Source of the DNA: Allobosea sp. BK604
Lineage (GTDB): Bacteria; Pseudomonadota; Alphaproteobacteria; Rhizobiales; Beijerinckiaceae
DNA: 64,000 nucleotides
Direction: 5' to 3'
Assembly (NCBI RefSeq): GCF_004341515.1
Contig: NZ_SLZF01000015.1
Span: 62,001-126,000, forward strand
Positions 1 to 8,425 of the stretch are shown here, one piece after another. How positions within the stretch are numbered: position 1 is the first letter of the stretch; each line of letters opens with the position of its first letter. The notes beneath the pieces are model-generated. The model saw nothing but the letters and a program-made list of their open reading frames with translations. It ran no database searches and was not told where the DNA came from. Both the position numbers and the translations under genes were made by a program.

Positions 1-402
1 GGGGTCGAGGATCGCGTCAGCTTCGAGATCGAGAAGGCGGATAGCTATGCCAGGCGCGGCTACGATCTCGTCTGCTTCTTCGACTGCCTGCACGACATGG
101 GCCGGCCGGTCGAGGCGGTGCGCTATGCCGCAAACGCGATGGCGGATGACGGCACCCTCATGCTGATCGAGCCCTTCGCCGGAGATCGCGTCGAGGAGAA
201 TATCAATCCGATCGGCCGGCTCTACTACGCCGGATCAACCACGATGTGTTGCGCCCACGCGATCTCGGAGAAGGGCACCCATGTTCTCGGCGCCCAGGCG
301 GGTCCCGGCCAGCTCGAGGCGATCCTGACCTCGGCCGGGCTCGGCACGGTGCGCCGGGCGGGCGAGACGCCGTTCAACCTGATCATCGAGGCTCGCCGGT
401 GA
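1..402 (+). CDS. SAM-dependent methyltransferase, C-terminal part (5' truncated by window edge)
   Basis: The reading frame is open from the first base, so the gene begins upstream of the window. The visible 133 residues contain the segment YDLVCFFDCLHDMG, which matches the motif-IV region of class I SAM-dependent methyltransferases, where a hydrophobic strand ends in D followed by an aromatic residue and H. After it come a helix with VEAVRYAANAM and a strand, GTLMLIEPFAGD, typical of the small-molecule methyltransferases that often carry an N-terminal winged helix. The substrate-binding N-terminus is not visible, so the substrate cannot be named. The gene converges on pyrD, with a hairpin between them. 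Confidence 0.8.
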   Translation, partial: GVEDRVSFEIEKADSYARRGYDLVCFFDCLHDMGRPVEAVRYAANAMADDGTLMLIEPFAGDRVEENINPIGRLYYAGSTTMCCAHAISEKGTHVLGAQAGPGQLEAILTSAGLGTVRRAGETPFNLIIEARR

Positions 403-419
403 CCTGATCATCCCGGCGG

Positions 420-447
420 CTCCGGGGAGGCAGGATCCTCTCCGGAG
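420..447. terminator. Hairpin between convergent methyltransferase and pyrD genes
   Basis: An 11-bp stem (arms 420-430 and 437-447, one G-U pair) closes a 6-base loop. It sits in the 78-bp gap between two convergent genes. There is no clear U-tract on either strand, so it is a candidate bidirectional terminator only. Confidence 0.45.
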
Positions 448-480
448 CGCGCCTGATGATCATCAGATGCGCATACGACT

Positions 481-1569
481 TCAGCCCAGTTCGCCGCTTG
501 CGATCGCCTCGGCATCGCGGCCGACGAGCGCGCTGAGCCGCGTCAGCCCGGCGCGGCGCGCCTGGCCCGCCAGGCCCGCCTTGATCTCGCGGACCAGTCC
601 CGGTCCCTTGAACACCAGCGCCGAATAGAACTGGACCAGGCTCGCCCCGGCGCGGATCTTGGCGAAGGCCGTTGCCGCCGAATCGATGCCGCCGACGCCG
701 ACCAGCGGGAACTGGCCTTCGACGCGGCGGAAGGTCTCGGCCAGGATGATGGTCGAGGGCTTGAACAGCGGCCGGCCGGACAGCCCGCCGGTCTCGGCCT
801 TAGCGGCGTTCCGCAGGCTCTCCGGCCGGGCGATCGTGGTATTGGAGACGATCATGCCGTCGATCCGGCGCCGGCGCGCCACCGCGACGATGCCGTCGAG
901 CTCCGGTAAGGTCAGGTCGGGCGCGATCTTGAGCAGGATCGGCGTCGGCTTGCCGCCCGCCGCCGCCTCGTCGCGAGCGGCGAGGGCGCGAGCGATCAGG
1001 TCGTCGAGCACGGATTCGGCCTGGAGGTCGCGCAGGCCCGGCGTATTCGGCGAGGAGATGTTCACCGTCAGGAAATCGGCGAGCGGGGCGAGCCGCCGCG
1101 TGAGGATGGCGTAATCGGCGGCGCGATCGGCCGAGTCCTTGTTGGCGCCGAGATTGACGCCGACGAGCCCGCCGCGCCGACGCCGTGCCGCGAGCCTGGC
1201 GGCGATTTCTTCCATGCCGTCGCTGTTGAGACCGTAACGATTGATCACCGCCTCGTCCTCCGGCAGGCGGAAGACGCGGGGGCGGGCATTGCCGGGCTGC
1301 GGCAGCGGCGTCACGCCGCCGACCTCGACGAAGCCGAAGCCGAGCGCGAGCGTGCCGTCGATCGCCTCGGCATGCTTGTCGAATCCGGCCGCGAGCCCGA
1401 CGGGATTGGGGAATGAAAGGCCGAAGGCCTCCGTCGCCAGCACCGGATCGTCGGTGGCGCGCTTCAGGGCCGGCGCAGCGGCGAGCGCCGCGATGGTCAG
1501 GCGATGGGCGGTCTCGGCGTCGAGCTTGTGGATCAGCGGCCGGGCGAGGTTGAACAGGCTGCCGATCAC
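481..1569 (-). CDS. pyrD: Dihydroorotate dehydrogenase (quinone), class 2
   Basis: PyrD oxidises dihydroorotate to orotate in pyrimidine synthesis and passes electrons through FMN to membrane quinone. The 362 residues fit class 2 enzymes. The N-terminal helix (MIGSLFNLARPLIHKLDAETAHRL, residues 1-24) is the membrane-associated quinone-tunnel helix of this class. Later features are GLAAGFDKHAEA (about 58-69), NRYGLNSDG (110-118), and NISSPNTPGLR at 170-180, whose second serine, S173, aligns with the catalytic base of class 2 enzymes. The phosphate-binding GVGGI motif lies near the C-terminus. The start overlaps the end of the DUF952 gene by 4 bp, so the two are translationally coupled. Confidence 0.97.
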   Translation of the reverse strand: MIGSLFNLARPLIHKLDAETAHRLTIAALAAAPALKRATDDPVLATEAFGLSFPNPVGLAAGFDKHAEAIDGTLALGFGFVEVGGVTPLPQPGNARPRVFRLPEDEAVINRYGLNSDGMEEIAARLAARRRRGGLVGVNLGANKDSADRAADYAILTRRLAPLADFLTVNISSPNTPGLRDLQAESVLDDLIARALAARDEAAAGGKPTPILLKIAPDLTLPELDGIVAVARRRRIDGMIVSNTTIARPESLRNAAKAETGGLSGRPLFKPSTIILAETFRRVEGQFPLVGVGGIDSAATAFAKIRAGASLVQFYSALVFKGPGLVREIKAGLAGQARRAGLTRLSALVGRDAEAIASGELG

Positions 1570-1910
1570 GCGAGGTCCTCCGGGAAGAGATGGGGGCCGG
1601 CCGGGCCGAGCGGCAGCGGCGCGATCCAGCGCACGGCCTTCGGGTCGAGCGGTGCATAGAGATGCGGGAACAGCGCACCCCCGCGCGACGGTTCGTAGCG
1701 CAGCGCCGCCCCGAGCGTCGCATCGTCCACTGCGATCAGCAGCAGGCCGTCCTGCCCGGCGAAATGCTTTGCCGCCGTCTCGCGCAGCTGGGCGCCCGTC
1801 GAGAAATGGATGAAGCCATCGGCGAGATCGACCGGCGCGCCGGCAAAGCGCCCGGCCTCCTCGGCCTCACGCCAGAGTGGTTCGGGGCAGATCTTGTAAA
1901 TGAGCGGCAA
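1566..1910 (-). CDS. DUF952 family protein
   Basis: This 114-residue protein starts MPLIYKICPEPLWREAEEAG and carries the family's DGFIHFSTGAQL segment (about 32-43) and the ending FPHLYAPL near the middle of the C-terminal half. These are the signatures of the small DUF952 family, whose fold is thought to resemble ADP-ribosyltransferase-like domains and whose function is not established. The stop overlaps the pyrD start by 4 bp, and the pair is recurrent in Hyphomicrobiales, so this gene probably heads a two-gene operon. No signal peptide or membrane segment is visible. Confidence 0.9.
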   Translation of the reverse strand: MPLIYKICPEPLWREAEEAGRFAGAPVDLADGFIHFSTGAQLRETAAKHFAGQDGLLLIAVDDATLGAALRYEPSRGGALFPHLYAPLDPKAVRWIAPLPLGPAGPHLFPEDLA

Positions 1911-2045
1911 AATGGACCTCGGCGGGCTGGCGTCGAAGCGACATAGAGCACGCGGCGCGAAATCGGAACTCCATCATTCCGACTATCGCGCAGCGGCAAA
2001 CCCGAGGAGAGGCCAAAACCAAGAATCAGATTGAAATCTTATTGA

Positions 2046-2063
2046 ATAGGGGATATTTCCTAT
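2046..2063. promoter_or_regulatory. 18-bp dyad upstream of the S24-type regulator
   Basis: ATAGGGGATATTTCCTAT is a dyad with mismatches only at its sixth and seventh pairs, in an AT-rich patch 43 bp upstream of the regulator's ATG. The position and symmetry suit an autoregulatory operator. This is inference. Confidence 0.4.
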
Positions 2064-2106
2064 CTTATCCCAGCCGAATCGGCAATGTCAGGACGAGGCC
2101 TCTCCG

Positions 2107-2733
2107 ATGTTGTCCCATGAGCAGATCTGGAGCGCGATCGACGCTCTGGCCCAGCGCTATGGCTTCACGCCGTCCGGGCTCGCGCGCAAGGCGGGGCTCG
2201 ACGCGACCACTTTCAACCGCTCCAAGCGCGTCGGGCCGGATGGGCGCGAGCGCTGGCCCTCGACTGAATCGATCGCCAAGATCCTAGCCGCCACCGGCGC
2301 CTCGCTCGACGAGTTCATCGGCGTGATGCGCCGTGGTGCAGCCCCTGCGCAGACGATCCCGCTGATCGGATTCGCGCAGGCCGGCTCCGGCGGCTTCTTT
2401 GACGATGGCGGCTTGCCGGTCGGCGAGAGCTGGGACGAGGTCGCCTTTCCCGGTGTACCGGACGAAAAGGCCTATGCGCTCGAGATCGCCGGCGATTCGA
2501 TGCTGCCGCTCTATCGTGACGGCGACACCATCATCGTCTCGCCGACCGCTGCGGTCAGGCGCGGCGACCGCGTGGTGGTCAAGACGACCGAGGGCGAGGT
2601 GCTCGCCAAGCAGCTCAAGCGCGAGACGGCGAAGACGATCGAGCTCGCCTCACTCAATCCCGAGCGTCCCGACCGCGTGCTGGCCCGCAGCGAGATCGCC
2701 TTCATGGCCCGGGTAATCTGGGCGAGCCAATAG
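2107..2733 (+). CDS. LexA/CI-like transcriptional regulator with S24 peptidase domain
   Basis: The 208-residue protein has an N-terminal helix-turn-helix-like region (about 1-75, with GFTPSGLARKAGLDATTFNRSKR) and a C-terminal S24 (LexA/UmuD) peptidase fold. The serine of the Ser-Lys dyad is S131 in AGDSMLPLYRDGD, and the lysine is K168 in EVLAKQLKR. The hinge contains the pair AG in FAQAGSGG (about 89-96), which resembles the self-cleavage site of LexA and phage CI repressors. No phage genes surround it, so it looks like a chromosomal stress or housekeeping regulator of the 'helix-turn-helix transcriptional regulator' group. A dyad at 2046-2063 may be its operator. It converges on the histidine kinase gene. 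Confidence 0.9.
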   Translation: MLSHEQIWSAIDALAQRYGFTPSGLARKAGLDATTFNRSKRVGPDGRERWPSTESIAKILAATGASLDEFIGVMRRGAAPAQTIPLIGFAQAGSGGFFDDGGLPVGESWDEVAFPGVPDEKAYALEIAGDSMLPLYRDGDTIIVSPTAAVRRGDRVVVKTTEGEVLAKQLKRETAKTIELASLNPERPDRVLARSEIAFMARVIWASQ

Positions 2734-2770
2734 ACAGCAATCCGCGGCTCCTGAGGGATAAGGGCTCGTC

Positions 2771-4222
2771 TTACGCGGCTCGCCGCAGCGGCAGCGCGAC
2801 CTTGAACACGGCGCCGACCGGCGAAGGCTCGAGCGCGATCGAGCCGCCATGCAGCCTGACCAGTTCGGCCGCGATGGCGAGCCCGAGCCCGGCGCCGCCG
2901 GGGCTGACCGAGCCGCGGAAAGCCTGGAACAGATTGGCGCGAGCCCGGTCCGGCACGCCGGGGCCGTTATCGATGACGCGCAGCACGACCTCGCCGCCTT
3001 CATGCTGCGCCTTCACGGTCAGTGTCGGCCGCCGGCCGGCTTCGGCGCCGGCTTCTGTCAGGGCCTGCACCGAATTGCGCATCAGGTTGAGGAGCACACG
3101 CGCCATCTGGTCGGGGTCGCAGGGCAGGGAGACATCGGCCGGGACGTCATTGGCGAAGGCGACCACCGGATGCTCGGCGAGCCCGAGCAATTCGCCGGAA
3201 TCGGCGACGAGCTGGCGCAGCAGGACCTCGCGCAGCGCCGGCATCGCCTCGGCCGCGCGGCCATAGGCCAGCGTTGCCTGGCAGAAGGCGATGGCGCGAT
3301 CGAGCGTCGCGATCAGGCGCGGTGCGAAGCGCCGGATTTTTGGATCGCGCGTCTCGGTCAGCCGGTCGGACATCAACTGCGCCGCCGCCAGCATGTTGCG
3401 CAGGTCGTGGTTGATCTTGCTGACGGCGAGGCCGAGCTCCGCCAGGTGCTTCTTGGTGCGCAATTCGCCGGCGAGCGTGCGCTGCATGCGGGCGAGCGCC
3501 CGTTCGGCTTCGCCGATCTCATCGGCGCGCTGCGTCGGCGTGATGGCTCGGTGCGGATTCTCCGGGTCGGCCTCGAACTCCATGACATTGGCGGCGAGCT
3601 GGCGGATCGGTCCGACGATCAGCCAGTTCAGCGCGACATAGACCAGCACCGCCGTCAGTGCCGAGATCACCAGCGAGATCAGCAGCAGCGTCGCCGAGAA
3701 TTTCAGCATGGCCCGGCGCAGCGGGCCTTCATCGATGACGAGCTCGACGAAATCGGCGCCGCCGACGGCCTCGCCGATGACGCGGATCGGCATCTCGCGC
3801 GCCGGTGCGACGAGGACCTGCACCGCCTGGGCGATCGAGCTCATCCAGTTCAGCTCACGCAGATCGACCGTGTAGGCGACCTCATGCGGCACGGAATCGA
3901 GGCTGAGCAGCCGGCGTGCGCCGCCGACGCGGGCCGCGATGGCGCGGGCGCCGACACCGTTGAGCAGCCGGTTCTCGCTGCCCTCGGGCAGGCCTTCGGC
4001 TGGCGCGCCTTCCAGGACGAGCACTGCGATCTGGGCCGCAGCGAGCCGGTCGTTCAGCCAGTTCCGCCGGAAATTGGCGATGGACGGGAAATAGATCAGG
4101 ACCTGCGCCAGCATGACGAAGAGCACGGTCAGCATCAGCAGCTTGGCCGAGAGGCCGGGCCGCGTCAGGCTGCGCGGGACGCTCACCGAAAGCGCATGCG
4201 TGTCGAGGTTGTGATCCTGCAT
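2771..4222 (-). CDS. Membrane sensor histidine kinase (HAMP-HisKA-HATPase)
   Basis: The 483-residue protein has one transmembrane helix at about 26-46, a periplasmic segment of roughly 125 residues, a second helix at about 173-203, and a HAMP linker (IVGPIRQLAANVMEFE). The dimerisation and phosphoacceptor segment is SKINHDLRNMLAAAQLMSD, with phosphoacceptor H272. The ATPase domain shows the N box (LLNLMRNSVQAL), G1 (VIDNGPGVP) and G2 (GGAGLGLAI). No response regulator is adjacent, so it is an orphan kinase. The gene starts 10 bp after the stop of the flavoprotein gene upstream on the same strand, which suggests cotranscription and a possible redox-related input. Confidence 0.93.
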   Translation of the reverse strand: MQDHNLDTHALSVSVPRSLTRPGLSAKLLMLTVLFVMLAQVLIYFPSIANFRRNWLNDRLAAAQIAVLVLEGAPAEGLPEGSENRLLNGVGARAIAARVGGARRLLSLDSVPHEVAYTVDLRELNWMSSIAQAVQVLVAPAREMPIRVIGEAVGGADFVELVIDEGPLRRAMLKFSATLLLISLVISALTAVLVYVALNWLIVGPIRQLAANVMEFEADPENPHRAITPTQRADEIGEAERALARMQRTLAGELRTKKHLAELGLAVSKINHDLRNMLAAAQLMSDRLTETRDPKIRRFAPRLIATLDRAIAFCQATLAYGRAAEAMPALREVLLRQLVADSGELLGLAEHPVVAFANDVPADVSLPCDPDQMARVLLNLMRNSVQALTEAGAEAGRRPTLTVKAQHEGGEVVLRVIDNGPGVPDRARANLFQAFRGSVSPGGAGLGLAIAAELVRLHGGSIALEPSPVGAVFKVALPLRRAA

Positions 4223-4232
4223 CGAGTGGAGC

Positions 4233-5687
4233 TTATCCGAAACGGCGCAGGAAGCCGATGAGCCGGCGCAGGCCGGGCTTCGTCGCGAGCGGCGCGAAAG
4301 CCGAAAGCGCCGCGCGTCCCGATATCTCGGAGAGGCTCGGCGCGGGCAGGACGAGCCCGGCCATCTCCTTCACGTCGAGCCCCTTCTGCACCGCGATGCT
4401 CCAGGGCGTGATCAATTCGCCCGCTTGCGCGCCGACAATGGTCACGCCGAGGATGCGACCTCTCTTGTCGGTCACGAGCTTGATGAAGCCTTCGGTCCTG
4501 CGCTCGGCCTGGGCCTTGTCGTTTTCGGCATAAGGCCAGCGCAGCACCGTGACCGCGCCTGCCTTCGCGCGCGCCTCGGCCTCGGACAGGCCCACGGCTG
4601 CGAGGGCGGGCTCGCTCTGGACGAGGCGCGGGATCGCAGCCGCGCCGAGCCGCGCCGGCTGCCGGAACAGCGCCCGGCGCAGCACGAGACCGGCATGATG
4701 GTCGGCGACGGACGGCTCCCGCAGCCCTCCAGCCGCTCCGCCTGCGCAGGCGCCGATGGCATAGACCCGGCGATTGCCGGTGCGCAGGCCGGCATTGACG
4801 ATGATGCCCGTCGCATCGCTCGTGATGCCGCCGAGCTCCAGGTCGAGCGCCGCGATATCGGGTTCGCGATCCGTGGCCAGGAGATGCGTGCCCTCGACGA
4901 CCTGTTCCGGCTCGCCGGCCAGGATGAGGCGCACACGTCCCTTCGGCGTCTCGCCGCGTAGGACCTCGGTGCCTTCATGCAGCACGACGCCTTCGCGCAG
5001 CAGGGCGCGGCGCACGAGCCCGACTGCTTCCGCATCCCAGTCCGGCAACAGGCCCCGCTCGGCGATGATCGTCACGGCGCTCCCGAGCCGTTGCAGCGCC
5101 TGGGCCAGCGCGATCCCGGCAGGCTTGCCGCCGAGCACGATCAGCCGGTCGGGCCGGCGCGTCAGTGTCGCGATCGTGTCCTCGCTGAGGAACGCAACCT
5201 CCTTCAGCCCGGGTACCGGCGGCGCCAGCGGTCGCGAGCCGGTGGCGATGGCGAAGCGCCGCGCCTTGATCACCTGGTTGCCGACCTGCACGGAATTGCG
5301 GTCGCGGAAGCGCGCCTCGCCGGCGATCAGCGTCACCCCGAGCGCCTTGAACCGTTCGGCCGTGGCATTGGGCGCGAGCACCGCGGCGGCCCTGGCCATA
5401 TGATCATGCACCTGCGCGAAATTCACCTGCGGCTCGCCGGCCGTGATGCCGAAGCGCGCCATCTCGCGGGCTGCCTGCACCTGCGCGCCGGCCGCGATCA
5501 GCGCGGTAGCGGACAGGTTGGCGGCATGCCCCGTTCCGTTCATCCCGTCGCGTGCGATCAGCACGGTCGGCACGCCGAAGGCCGCCGCCGCCGAGGCGAG
5601 CGCAAGGCCGGCCCGGCCGGCGCCGATCACGCAGAGATCGGGCGTCAGCGGCGCTGGCTTGGGCGCTGTCGCGGAGCTGTCGGTCAC
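4233..5687 (-). CDS. FAD-dependent oxidoreductase of the dihydrolipoamide-dehydrogenase fold, without redox cysteines
   Basis: The 484 residues follow the lipoamide dehydrogenase / mercuric reductase plan: an N-terminal FAD Rossmann motif (CVIGAGRAGLALASAAA, about 19-35), a second nucleotide-binding motif (LIVLGGKPAGIALAQAL), the FAD-closing segment RRVYAIGACAGG, and a C-terminal dimerisation domain. The region that should carry the active-site disulfide (usually GTCLNVGCIPSK) reads GTGHAANLSATA at about 51-62, so both cysteines are absent. The C-terminal segment that normally holds the catalytic His-Glu pair reads LPAPSLSE, which keeps Glu but lacks His. The enzyme therefore cannot use the usual dithiol mechanism. 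It may be an NAD(P)H:acceptor reductase or a redox sensor. It is followed after 10 bp by the sensor kinase gene. Confidence 0.85.
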   Translation of the reverse strand: MTDSSATAPKPAPLTPDLCVIGAGRAGLALASAAAAFGVPTVLIARDGMNGTGHAANLSATALIAAGAQVQAAREMARFGITAGEPQVNFAQVHDHMARAAAVLAPNATAERFKALGVTLIAGEARFRDRNSVQVGNQVIKARRFAIATGSRPLAPPVPGLKEVAFLSEDTIATLTRRPDRLIVLGGKPAGIALAQALQRLGSAVTIIAERGLLPDWDAEAVGLVRRALLREGVVLHEGTEVLRGETPKGRVRLILAGEPEQVVEGTHLLATDREPDIAALDLELGGITSDATGIIVNAGLRTGNRRVYAIGACAGGAAGGLREPSVADHHAGLVLRRALFRQPARLGAAAIPRLVQSEPALAAVGLSEAEARAKAGAVTVLRWPYAENDKAQAERRTEGFIKLVTDKRGRILGVTIVGAQAGELITPWSIAVQKGLDVKEMAGLVLPAPSLSEISGRAALSAFAPLATKPGLRRLIGFLRRFG

Positions 5688-5740
5688 GCTGCTTCTCCCC
5701 GCTCGATGCGCTTTCCATCCGCCGAATCAAACGCTTGAGC

Positions 5741-5824
5741 GCGTTCTATCGCAAAAGTGGTTCCACCTCTGCAGAACGCGTTCCAGAGCACGATGCCGAA
5801 GCGGGAGGCCGGTTTCCGGACGAC
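5741..5824. repeat. Composite dispersed repeat (hairpin element plus ATGCCGAAxxxGG element)
   Basis: Positions 5741-5779 form a hairpin: GCGTTCT pairs with AGAACGC, and inside it GCAAAAGTGG faces CCACCTCTGC. It is followed at 5785-5824 by an element of the form AGAGCACGATGCCGAAGCG...CCGGTTTCCGG. A related pair of elements, in reverse order, occurs at 26969-27061. The element lies between the flavoprotein start and the GGDEF-EAL stop. Confidence 0.7.
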
Positions 5825-5951
5825 GCTGACGAGGCTTGCAGATGCGTCGCCATTCCAGCGGAATCAAGACCTTCCGGTCACGATATGAAGCGCCGGCGGA
5901 TGCTGCGGCTCACCAACGCGTGAGAAAGCGCTTCGCCGGGCCGCGACCTGG

Positions 5952-8279
5952 TCAGGCGACGTGCCGCCCCTTGTCGGGGGAGAAGTTGGACAGGGGCTCG
6001 GGTCGGCCGAAGAGATAGCCCTGCGCCCGGTGCGCCCCGAGCAATTGCACGGCGATGCGCTGCGATTCGGTCTCGATGCCTTCGACGACGACATTCATCG
6101 AGAGCCGGCGGGCGAGCTGGCAGACCGCCTCGATGATCGCCTTCGAGGCCTCGTTGGCATGGACGTCGCGGCTGAAGCTCTGGTCGATCTTCACCTGCGC
6201 GAACGGATAGGTCGAGAGGTAGCCGAGCGAGGAATAGCCGGTGCCGAAATCGTCCAGCGCGAATTTCACGCCGAGCGCGCGCAGATCGTGGATCACGGCG
6301 AGAGTCGCCTTGTTATCCTCGATCAGGAGCGATTCCGTCACTTCGAGCGTCAGCCGGTGCGAGCCGAGACTGGAGGCGATCAGCGCCTCCTTGACGGTCT
6401 CGACGATACGGCGCGGCTCGCGGAACTGCAGCGGCGAGATATTGACGGAGACGCCGACATCGCTCGGCCAGGAGGCTGCATCCTTGCAGGCCTGCTTGAT
6501 CGCCCAGTCGCCCATGGCCGCGATCAGGCCGGACTGCTCGGCGATCGGGATGAAGACGCCGGGCGGGATCATGCCGCGGGTCGGGTGGCGCCAGCGCATC
6601 AGCGCCTCGCGCGTCACCACCTCCTGGGTCTTCAGGTCGATGATCGGCTGATAGTAGAGCTCGAGCGCCTTCTCTTCGCAGGCGATGCGCAGGTCGACCT
6701 CGATCTCGTGCCGGTCGAGCGCTTCCTCGGCCATGGCCGGGTTGAAGAAGGTCAGCGTGTTCCGCCCGGCCGCCTTGGCCTTGTAGAGCGCGGTGTCGGC
6801 ATGGCGCAGCAGATCGGCCGGCGTGGCGGCATCATGGGGCGCCATCGCGATGCCGACGCTGGCAGTGACATAGACCGTCTTGGTCTCGAGCTGGAAGGCG
6901 CGGGACATTGCGTCGATCATGCGTTGGGCGATGGTGGTCACGACGCTGTGGCTCGCCGAGGGCAGGATCAGCACGAACTCGTCGCCACCGAAACGGGCCA
7001 GCAGGTCGCCGCCGCGAATGGCTGCGCGCAGGCGGCTGGCCGTCTCGATCAGGACCTTGTCGCCGATATCGTGGCCCAGGCTGTCATTGACCTGCTTGAA
7101 GCCGTCGAGATCGATATAGAGCAGCGCGAATGGCTCGCCGGTGCGATCCAGCCGGTCGAAGGCCTCGGCCAGCCGGGTGTTGAACTCGAAGCGGTTGGCG
7201 AGGCCGGTCAATTCGTCGAAGCGCGCCATCTGCTCGATGCGCGCCTCGGTCGCCTTCCGCTCGGTCGCATCCTCGGTCAGCATCAGCACGCCGCCTTCGG
7301 CCGCGGGCGCGATGGTGACGACGAGCAGCCGTCCGCCGCGGGTCTGGAGTTCGCGGCTCGCCGGCTGCTGGCTCTGCTGGACTTCGCCGAGCACCTTCCG
7401 GGTCTCGCGCACCTGGTCGGCGCTGATCACCTGCCGCTCGATCAGGAAACGCGCGATCGCGGTCAGCGGCGTGCCGGGCAGGGCGAGCGTGTCGGGGATG
7501 CCGTAAAGGCTGCGGTGCGGCGCGTTGCAGACCGCGAGCTTCAGGTTGGCGTCATACATCGCCAGTCCCTGGATCATCGTGTTGAGCGCGGCGTCGAGCG
7601 TCAGGTTCTGCGAATGCAGCGCGGAAGCCAGCGCTTTCGATTGCTTCGTCGCCTCGCTCAAGGCCAGCAGGTTGCGATGAAGCGAGTTGGTGATCGCGAT
7701 ATTGGCCAGCACATAGAGGAAGGCGAAATAGCCGATATACTGATAGTAGACGTTGTGGGCCTGGATCAGCCCGAACGCCATCGGAATGCAGAAGGTCAGC
7801 AGCTGGACCGCGACGAATTTGGGCCGGCCGGCATTGCGCGCGACATAGCCCGAGGCCAGCGCGATGGTCGATGAGACCGAGGTGATATGCGCGGCGGGGT
7901 CGTCGGTCTGGGTCAGCGCGATATAGCAGCTATAGCCGAGCACGGCGCTGAAGACGGTCGCGCCGAGGAAATACTCACGGTCCCAGCGCCGCGTCTCGGC
8001 GTAGCTGTCCTCGGAATGGTCACGCCGGCGATAGGTGATGACCGTCATCATCCTGAGCGCCACGACCACCGACACGAGGATGGTCAGCGTCATGAACTCG
8101 CTCATGCCGGTCGACAACCAGCACAGATAGGGCGTGAGAATGCCGGCGATGCCGCCGGGAATGATGGAGCCTGGTGATGAGAACAGCGAGCTCACCAGCA
8201 GACGATAGCCCGGCAGGTCGAACTCCTCGCGGATGTCGCCCGGTCTGCCGTCTGTAAGGCCTTTCTGAGCGCCCGCCAT
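5952..8279 (-). CDS. Membrane-bound PAS-GGDEF-EAL c-di-GMP turnover protein
   Basis: The 775-residue protein begins with about five hydrophobic segments (roughly 30-200), then a PAS-like domain (about 228-340, TLDAALNTMIQGLAMYD). A GGDEF domain follows (intact GGDEF at 431-435, preceded by an RxxD inhibitory site RGGD at 422-425), then an EAL domain (EAL at 558-560, N613, E647, DDFGTGYSS from 676, K697, E733, Q753). All catalytic residues of both domains are present, so it could make and degrade c-di-GMP. It lies 146 bp downstream of the RpfF-like gene on the same strand, and RpfR, the partner of RpfF in Burkholderia, also has a PAS-GGDEF-EAL core. Unlike RpfR, this protein has a multi-spanning membrane sensor region at its N-terminus. 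Confidence 0.95.
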   Translation of the reverse strand: MAGAQKGLTDGRPGDIREEFDLPGYRLLVSSLFSSPGSIIPGGIAGILTPYLCWLSTGMSEFMTLTILVSVVVALRMMTVITYRRRDHSEDSYAETRRWDREYFLGATVFSAVLGYSCYIALTQTDDPAAHITSVSSTIALASGYVARNAGRPKFVAVQLLTFCIPMAFGLIQAHNVYYQYIGYFAFLYVLANIAITNSLHRNLLALSEATKQSKALASALHSQNLTLDAALNTMIQGLAMYDANLKLAVCNAPHRSLYGIPDTLALPGTPLTAIARFLIERQVISADQVRETRKVLGEVQQSQQPASRELQTRGGRLLVVTIAPAAEGGVLMLTEDATERKATEARIEQMARFDELTGLANRFEFNTRLAEAFDRLDRTGEPFALLYIDLDGFKQVNDSLGHDIGDKVLIETASRLRAAIRGGDLLARFGGDEFVLILPSASHSVVTTIAQRMIDAMSRAFQLETKTVYVTASVGIAMAPHDAATPADLLRHADTALYKAKAAGRNTLTFFNPAMAEEALDRHEIEVDLRIACEEKALELYYQPIIDLKTQEVVTREALMRWRHPTRGMIPPGVFIPIAEQSGLIAAMGDWAIKQACKDAASWPSDVGVSVNISPLQFREPRRIVETVKEALIASSLGSHRLTLEVTESLLIEDNKATLAVIHDLRALGVKFALDDFGTGYSSLGYLSTYPFAQVKIDQSFSRDVHANEASKAIIEAVCQLARRLSMNVVVEGIETESQRIAVQLLGAHRAQGYLFGRPEPLSNFSPDKGRHVA

Positions 8280-8384
8280 CCATTCCTGCCTTGCGCGGCT
8301 ATGGGAGGCGCTGGCGTGTCACTCGCCGAACTCCGCGCCACCTAAAGCCTTACGATGGGACAGGTAAATGTTTCGTGAGGAAGC

Positions 8385-8403
8385 GCAACCGGGCTCCGGT
8401 TGC
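8385..8403 (-). terminator. Hairpin downstream of the RpfF-like gene
   Basis: A perfect 8-bp stem (GCAACCGG / CCGGTTGC) closes a 3-base loop, 22 bp past the stop of the RpfF-like gene and before the GGDEF-EAL gene. There is no strong U-tract. It may act as a partial terminator or a processing site between the two genes. Confidence 0.5.
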
Positions 8404-8425
8404 ACTGCGGGAGGGCGCCGCGATC

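Noticed and set aside
5961..7874. A 637-codon plus-strand frame opposite the GGDEF-EAL gene
   Set aside because: A shadow of the GGDEF-EAL gene. No motifs, skewed composition.
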